Source of the DNA: Lachnospiraceae bacterium UBA1755
Lineage (GTDB): Bacteria; Bacillota; Clostridia; Lachnospirales; Lachnospiraceae
NCBI GenBank assembly: GCA_002314805.1
Contig: DCHJ01000002.1
Coordinates: forward strand, 1 to 8,755
Direction: 5' to 3'
Length of the DNA stretch: 8,755 nt
The notes beneath the pieces are model-generated. The model did not search any database. It was not told where the DNA came from and worked only from the letters and a program-made list of their open reading frames with translations. Below, piece by piece: positions 4,501 to 8,755 of this stretch. How positions within the stretch are numbered: the first letter of the stretch is position 1; every line of letters starts with the position of its first letter. Position numbers and translations under genes: made by a program.

Positions 4501-6177
4501 TCAGCCAAGCCCTACCTGAGCCACGATATCCTTCGCAAGACTTTCTGCCTCCTGTGCAGTGCCGGCGCCGACACCGACATACAGCTTGAGCTTGGGCTCG
4601 GTGCCTGACGGTCTGAGTACCACCATGCCGTTGTCCTTGAGCAAATATTTGAGTACGTTTGACTTCATACCATTGCAGCCATCCTTGTAGTCCTGCAGCT
4701 CAACTACCGGGATACCTGCAAACTCTGTCTCGGGATTGCTCCTTGCAGCTTCCATTATCTCCTTCATCCTGTCGAACCCGCTCTCGCCCGGGAACTGATA
4801 GGAATGAGTGGTATTTACGTAATAGCCAAATTCTTTATACATCCCATCCAGTACATCCAGCAGGCTGAGTCCTTTTCCCTTATAGTATGCAAACATCTCT
4901 GCGATCATGAGTGCAGCGCTGACGGAATCCTTATCCCTCACATGAGTGCCGAGCATGTATCCGTAGCTCTCCTCATAGCCGAAGATATACCTGTCTTCTT
5001 CATGAGTCCTGCTGAGCCTGGTAACGACCGGTGCGATATTCTTAAAGCCCGTAAGCACATCTATTACTTCCACGCCATACTTGTCCGCGATCTTATAGAT
5101 CATATCGGTACTTACTATAGACTTGACACATACAGGTCTCTCCGGCATCCTGCCGATCTCAAGCCTTCTCTTGCATATCCAGTCAAGCAGGAGCATTCCG
5201 GTATGGTTGCCGTCGATGAGACTGAAGCCGTCTCCATCCTTTACAGCGATCCCTATCCTGTCAGCATCCGGATCGGTTGCTATGAGCAGATCTGCGCCTT
5301 TCTCTTCCGCCACTTCAAGACCCACCTGCATCGCCTGCAGTATCTCCGGGTTTGGATACGGGCAGGTCGGGAAATCGCCGTTGGGCTGTGCCTGTTCTTC
5401 AACCGGTACGATATTGGTAAAGCCATTCTGCGCAAGACACTGTGTCACACACTTAAGGCCGGTACCGTAAAGAGGTGTATATGCGATCTTTACCGACTTA
5501 TCTACTCCCTCTGCGCAGAGAGACCATGCGGATGCTGCATCCACAAATGCATCTCTTACCGTATCCGGGATATACTCGATTCTTCCGTCCGCAAGGCCCT
5601 GCTCAAATTCGTAATTCTCCCTGGTTTCAAACATAGGCTCTTCCTCGATAAATCCGAGTACCGCAGCTGCAGCTGCCTCATCGATCTGGCAGCCTGTGGG
5701 GTCGTATGCCTTATATCCGTTGTACTGCGAAGGATTGTGGCTTGCCGTGATCACCACGCCTCCCTCACATCCGTAGTAGCGCACAGCAAACGACAGCGAA
5801 GGCGTCGGCATAAGCTCCGGCCATATATATACATGAATGCCGTATGCTGCCATGATCCTTGCCGTCTCCTTTGCAAATATGTCTGACTTATGGCGGCTGT
5901 CATAGGCGATAGCGATCGCCGGATCATCACTGAGGGTCTGCAGATACCTTGCATAGCCTCTGGTTGCCCGGGCTACCGTATAGATATTCATACGGTTGGT
6001 TCCTGCTCCCAGTATACCCCTCAGACCTGCCGTACCGAACTCCAGATCACGGTAAAACCTGTCATTGATCGCCTCTTCATCTCCCTTGACACTATTGAGA
6101 TCATCGATCAGATCTCTGTCTGTCAGGTCTTCTCTCAGCCACTCCTCATAACGCTCTTTTACCTTTGAATCCATCAT
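4501..6177 (-). CDS. Phospho-sugar mutase (phosphoglucomutase/phosphomannomutase)
   Basis: This 558-residue enzyme of the alpha-D-phosphohexomutase superfamily interconverts hexose-6-phosphate and hexose-1-phosphate through a phosphoserine. The four active-site signatures are present, numbered from the chosen start: TASHNP with the catalytic Ser at about 146, the metal-binding loop DPDADR (302-307), the sugar-specificity loop GYEES (400-404) and the phosphate-binding loop RPSGTEP (522-528). The N-terminal WLREDLTDRD and EFGTAGLRG are typical of the long Firmicutes PgcA/PgmB-like form, so glucose-1-phosphate formation is the likeliest activity; phosphomannomutase activity cannot be excluded. 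The frame extends seven codons further, but GGAGG at 6189-6185 lies seven bases before ATG 6177-6175, and that ATG overlaps the rfbH stop as ATGA. A second ATG follows at 6174. Coupling to rfbH suggests it supplies glucose-1-phosphate for CDP-glucose. Confidence 0.95.
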   Translation of the reverse strand: MMDSKVKERYEEWLREDLTDRDLIDDLNSVKGDEEAINDRFYRDLEFGTAGLRGILGAGTNRMNIYTVARATRGYARYLQTLSDDPAIAIAYDSRHKSDIFAKETARIMAAYGIHVYIWPELMPTPSLSFAVRYYGCEGGVVITASHNPSQYNGYKAYDPTGCQIDEAAAAAVLGFIEEEPMFETRENYEFEQGLADGRIEYIPDTVRDAFVDAASAWSLCAEGVDKSVKIAYTPLYGTGLKCVTQCLAQNGFTNIVPVEEQAQPNGDFPTCPYPNPEILQAMQVGLEVAEEKGADLLIATDPDADRIGIAVKDGDGFSLIDGNHTGMLLLDWICKRRLEIGRMPERPVCVKSIVSTDMIYKIADKYGVEVIDVLTGFKNIAPVVTRLSRTHEEDRYIFGYEESYGYMLGTHVRDKDSVSAALMIAEMFAYYKGKGLSLLDVLDGMYKEFGYYVNTTHSYQFPGESGFDRMKEIMEAARSNPETEFAGIPVVELQDYKDGCNGMKSNVLKYLLKDNGMVVLRPSGTEPKLKLYVGVGAGTAQEAESLAKDIVAQVGLG

Positions 6178-7511
6178 ACCATCGCCTCCTTGATACACTT
6201 TGCAATAAAATCTATCTTAGCCTCTGTCATACCCGGGTATACTCCTACCCAAAATGAATCCTTCATTATCCTGTCTGTATTTTCCAGAGTACCGGCTATC
6301 CTGTATCCGGTGCCCGATTTTCTCATCTCATCAAAGCATGGGTGTCTGGTCAGATTGCCCGCAAAAAGCATTCTGGTCTGAATATTGTTTTCCTCCAGAT
6401 GCGCAACCACACTCTCCCTCATACCGTGCGGTACCGTGATCATGAAGCCGAACCAGCTGGGATCGGAATCCGGCAGTGCCTTGGGCAGCTTAATACGGTC
6501 ATTGACCGGAGAGAGTGCTATCCAGAGCCTGCGCCAGTTATCCTTCCGCTGCTTTACGAATCCGGGGAATTTTTCCAGCTGGGCACAGCCGACAGCAGCC
6601 TGCATGTCCGTTGCCTTAAGATTGTATCCGAAATGTGAGTATACATATTTGTGGTCGTAGCCGGTCGGCAGCTCCCCGTACTGCTTATCAAAACGGTGCC
6701 CGCAGTAATTGTCCCTGCCCGGAGGACAGATGCAGTCTCTTCCCCAGTCTCTCATGGATCTTGCTATCTTATGAAGCAGCGGATCGTTGGTATATACGGC
6801 ACCGCCCTCTCCCATGGTAAGATGATGCGGCGGATAAAAGCTGCTGGTACCGATATCGCCCACTGTACCCGTATATTTCCAGTATTCATTGCCCTGCGCA
6901 TCGCGAAGCTTTACCCTGCTGCCAAGTGCATCGCAGTTATCCTCTATGAGCCAGAGATCATACTTATCGCAGAACTCTCTGACGGTCTGCAGATCAAAGG
7001 GATTGCCCAGAGTATGTGCTATCATCACTGCCCTTGTCTTCTCGCTGAGGGCTTGCTCCAGCTGTTCCACGTCGATATTGTATTGCGGGATCGTAACATC
7101 ACAGAATACCGGCACTGCACCGTACTGGATGATCGGTGTCACCGTTGTCGGGAATCCGCATGCCACTGTGATCACCTCGTCTCCCGGTTTCACTCTTTTT
7201 TCTCCCAGCAGGGGAGATGTAAGTGTCATGAAGGCAAGAAGATTTGCGCTTGAACCTGAATTGACAAGTGACACATATCTGATACCCAGATATTCTCCCA
7301 GCTGCTTCTCAAACTGCTCTGTATATCTTCCGGCAGTGAGCCAGAAATCCAGGGCGCTGTCCACGAGATTTACCATTTCCTTCTCATCGTAAACTCTGCC
7401 CGCATAGTTTATGCGGTCGCCCTCCTTAAAATCCGTATTCACCTTATGGAATTCCCTGCAATACTCCGCAACCTCATTGAGTATCTGCTGCCTTTTCTCC
7501 TGCTCAGTCAT
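6174..7511 (-). CDS. rfbH: CDP-4-keto-6-deoxy-D-glucose-3-dehydrase (E1/RfbH type)
   Basis: This 445-residue member of the DegT/DnrJ/EryC1/StrS fold dehydrates C3 of CDP-4-keto-6-deoxyglucose using pyridoxamine phosphate and a [2Fe-2S] cluster. It is the first half of C3 deoxygenation, completed by a separate reductase. Two features separate it from ordinary sugar aminotransferases. The PLP-anchoring Lys is replaced by His in FYPPHHLTMGEGG (His 229-230), as in E1. The cluster cysteines are all present: C193 in IEDNCDALGS and C260-x-C262-x7-C270 in DCICPPGRDNYC. The substrate-binding start INYAGRVYDEKEM and VNSGSSANLL are family hallmarks. The frame runs 31 codons further upstream, but AGGAG five bases before ATG 7511 and the normal length fix the start. 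It follows rfbG after 108 bases and overlaps the mutase start by four. No E3 reductase gene is in the window. Confidence 0.94.
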   Translation of the reverse strand: MTEQEKRQQILNEVAEYCREFHKVNTDFKEGDRINYAGRVYDEKEMVNLVDSALDFWLTAGRYTEQFEKQLGEYLGIRYVSLVNSGSSANLLAFMTLTSPLLGEKRVKPGDEVITVACGFPTTVTPIIQYGAVPVFCDVTIPQYNIDVEQLEQALSEKTRAVMIAHTLGNPFDLQTVREFCDKYDLWLIEDNCDALGSRVKLRDAQGNEYWKYTGTVGDIGTSSFYPPHHLTMGEGGAVYTNDPLLHKIARSMRDWGRDCICPPGRDNYCGHRFDKQYGELPTGYDHKYVYSHFGYNLKATDMQAAVGCAQLEKFPGFVKQRKDNWRRLWIALSPVNDRIKLPKALPDSDPSWFGFMITVPHGMRESVVAHLEENNIQTRMLFAGNLTRHPCFDEMRKSGTGYRIAGTLENTDRIMKDSFWVGVYPGMTEAKIDFIAKCIKEAMV

Positions 7512-7619
7512 TATATCTCCTCTGAATCTCCGGTATTCTTCATGATCACCCGATCTCGTTCTCTCTGTATCCTGTGGCCGGCTGTGCGCCATGCCCGCAG
7601 GCAAAAAGCCGGTCTGTGA
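7512..7619 (-). other. rfbG-rfbH intergenic spacer
   Basis: These 108 bases hold the AGGAG ribosome binding site of rfbH near 7517-7521. I see no convincing promoter hexamers and no terminator with a T-tract, so rfbG and rfbH are probably on one transcript. The spacer happens to be open in the rfbH frame, but the extra residues (MPAGMAHSRPQDTERTRS and onward) do not look like this family's N-terminus. Confidence 0.4.
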
Positions 7620-8654
7620 TCAGCCCAGGATCTGCTTTTCCATTACCGCTGCGGCATCTGCACCTGCGTAGTAGGCTTTGGACCATTCTACCGCTGCCGC
7701 AACAGCCTGTGCGATATCATACCGTGGCCGCCACCCCAGTTCTTTCTTTATCCGGCTGCAGTCGAGCCGCAGCAGACCTGCCTCGTGAGGTCCGCCGTCG
7801 CCATGCACCTCCCAGTGCGCACCCGCACCCCATTCCCTGCAGAACAGCTCTGCCAGAGTACTGACCGGCACGCAGTCACTGTCATCGGGCCCTACATTAT
7901 AATATCCGGCTTTGGACGGATCACTGTACTGTGCCTCGATGATCATAAGGTATGCATAGAGCGGGTCCAGTACAAGCTGGAACGGACGCACTGCCTCCGG
8001 ATTGCGCAGGATGATGGTCTCCCCCTTAACCGCTGCTCTCACACAGTCGGGGATGATGCGGTCCTTTGAGAAATCGCCTCCTCCGATCACGTTGCCGGCG
8101 CGGGCTGTTGAGACCGCGATGCCTTTTTCATCCAGGAAGGATTTTTTATAGCTGTGGGTCACAAGCTCCGAGCAGGACTTGGAATTGGAATATGGATCAT
8201 AGCCGTCAAGCTTATCGCTCTCCACGTAGCCGCGCTGCGTCTCCAGATTTTCATATACCTTGTCGGTGGTCACATTGAGGAAGGAGCGCACGGTGTCGCT
8301 TTTGCGTACGCATTCAAGGATGTTGACAGTACCCATGACATTGGTCTCGTAGGTATAGCGCGGTCTCTGATAGGAATCCCTCACCAGCGGCTGCGCTGCC
8401 ATATGGATGACGATATCCGGTCCGGCCTCGGTGAAGGCCTTCATGAGTGATCCTTCGTCCCTCACGTCACCGATGACGGAATGCATGTCTGCCGACACTC
8501 CGGAGATGTCAAAGAGGTTTTCGTCTCCCTCCGGTGCCAGCGCATAGCCTGTCACTTCGGCGCCTGCCATGACCAGCAGCTTTGAAAGCCAGCTCCCCTT
8601 AAAGCCGGTATGGCCTGTGAGAAATATTTTTTTGTCCTTATAAAATTCCAGCAT
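7620..8654 (-). CDS. rfbG: CDP-glucose 4,6-dehydratase
   Basis: This 344-residue extended short-chain dehydrogenase/reductase converts CDP-D-glucose to CDP-4-keto-6-deoxy-D-glucose using tightly bound NAD+. The nucleotide-binding motif GHTGFKG (14-20, followed by SWLSKLL) is diagnostic of the RfbG branch rather than RmlB. The catalytic elements are TTDK (129-132) and Y155-SNS-K159 within GYDPYSNSK. RAGNVIGGGD (185-194) and the RNPEAVRPFQLVLDPL segment (217-232) are also RfbG-specific; the usual RPWQ is RPFQ here. Length is normal for the family. The start ATG 8654-8652 has AAAGG seven bases upstream, a modest ribosome binding site. A frame open from the right edge ends in TAA directly before this ATG, so an upstream gene may abut it. 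With rfbH it starts the route to CDP-3,6-dideoxyhexoses, usually destined for surface polysaccharide. Confidence 0.96.
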   Translation of the reverse strand: MLEFYKDKKIFLTGHTGFKGSWLSKLLVMAGAEVTGYALAPEGDENLFDISGVSADMHSVIGDVRDEGSLMKAFTEAGPDIVIHMAAQPLVRDSYQRPRYTYETNVMGTVNILECVRKSDTVRSFLNVTTDKVYENLETQRGYVESDKLDGYDPYSNSKSCSELVTHSYKKSFLDEKGIAVSTARAGNVIGGGDFSKDRIIPDCVRAAVKGETIILRNPEAVRPFQLVLDPLYAYLMIIEAQYSDPSKAGYYNVGPDDSDCVPVSTLAELFCREWGAGAHWEVHGDGGPHEAGLLRLDCSRIKKELGWRPRYDIAQAVAAAVEWSKAYYAGADAAAVMEKQILG

Positions 8655-8755
8655 TTATATACCTTTCATATCCTCCGTCACGGCCCGGGACCTCGCCGCA
8701 TTTACACGCTGCCCCGCCTGTGCTTCACCATTTTTACACGGCATCCTGTCTGCTG
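8655..8755 (-). other. Right edge: possible 3' end of an upstream gene
   Basis: One minus-strand frame is open from 8753 to a TAA at 8657-8655 that directly touches the rfbG ATG. Its 32 codons end in RAVTEDMKGI. I do not recognise the peptide, and it does not resemble the expected C-terminus of RfbF, the glucose-1-phosphate cytidylyltransferase usually found beside rfbG. The other two frames stop at 8704-8702 and 8736-8734, so an upstream gene could also end there. The interval also holds TTTACACG twice (8701-8708, 8733-8740). There is no clear promoter. Confidence 0.2.

Noticed and set aside
4804..5886. A 360-codon open frame on the plus strand opposite the mutase gene
   Set aside because: It lies wholly antisense to a gene with all four mutase signatures, and its Cys/His/Arg-rich translation resembles no family.
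6178..6198. A start of the mutase seven codons upstream at 6198
   Set aside because: Its extra codons contain the GGAGG that serves the ATG at 6177, and 6177 gives a standard ATGA overlap with rfbH.
7512..7604. A 31-residue N-terminal extension of rfbH
   Set aside because: No ribosome binding site is evident for it, and the residues are low-complexity and unlike the family. AGGAG before ATG 7511 and normal protein length favour the shorter form.

Overview
All recognisable genes in this window lie on the minus strand, so the reading order runs from the right edge to the left. The gene set suggests a low-to-moderate GC Gram-positive of the class Clostridia, probably a Lachnospiraceae-like gut bacterium. 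The reasons are strong AGGAGG-type ribosome binding sites, a greA-lysS pair, a Firmicutes-type phospho-sugar mutase of about 560 residues, and a RepA-like (DUF6017-type) plus ParA pair of the kind carried by clostridial integrative elements. The taxon is inferred from protein character only.

Region 1 (8755 to 4501, read leftward) is a nucleotide-sugar segment. It holds rfbG (CDP-glucose 4,6-dehydratase), rfbH (PLP/PMP and iron-sulfur dependent CDP-4-keto-6-deoxyglucose 3-dehydrase) and a phosphoglucomutase/phosphomannomutase joined to rfbH by a 4-base ATGA overlap. Together these would take glucose-6-phosphate to glucose-1-phosphate and CDP-glucose towards a CDP-3,6-dideoxyhexose for a surface glycan. 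The cytidylyltransferase (rfbF), the E3-type reductase and the tailoring enzymes are not in the window and may lie upstream, beyond the right edge.

Region 2 (4500 to 1412) is housekeeping sequence: an MscS-family channel with an unusual pore helix, then greA and lysS. The greA-lysS pair is preceded by a full-consensus sigma-A type promoter.

Region 3 (1411 to 1) changes character just past the lysS stop. It is more AT-rich and repeat-rich, and carries a RepA-like replication initiator followed one base later by a ParA ATPase that runs off the left edge. This looks like one end of an integrative and conjugative or mobilizable element sitting next to the 3' end of lysS. The most interesting signal is inside the initiator gene: five 15-bp iteron-like repeats lie beside a perfect AT-rich 15-bp tandem repeat and a 14-bp palindrome. 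That is the layout expected of a replication origin embedded in its own rep gene. The roughly 200 bases between lysS and repA hold a terminator/attenuator-like hairpin, an operator-like inverted repeat and an 11-bp tandem repeat.
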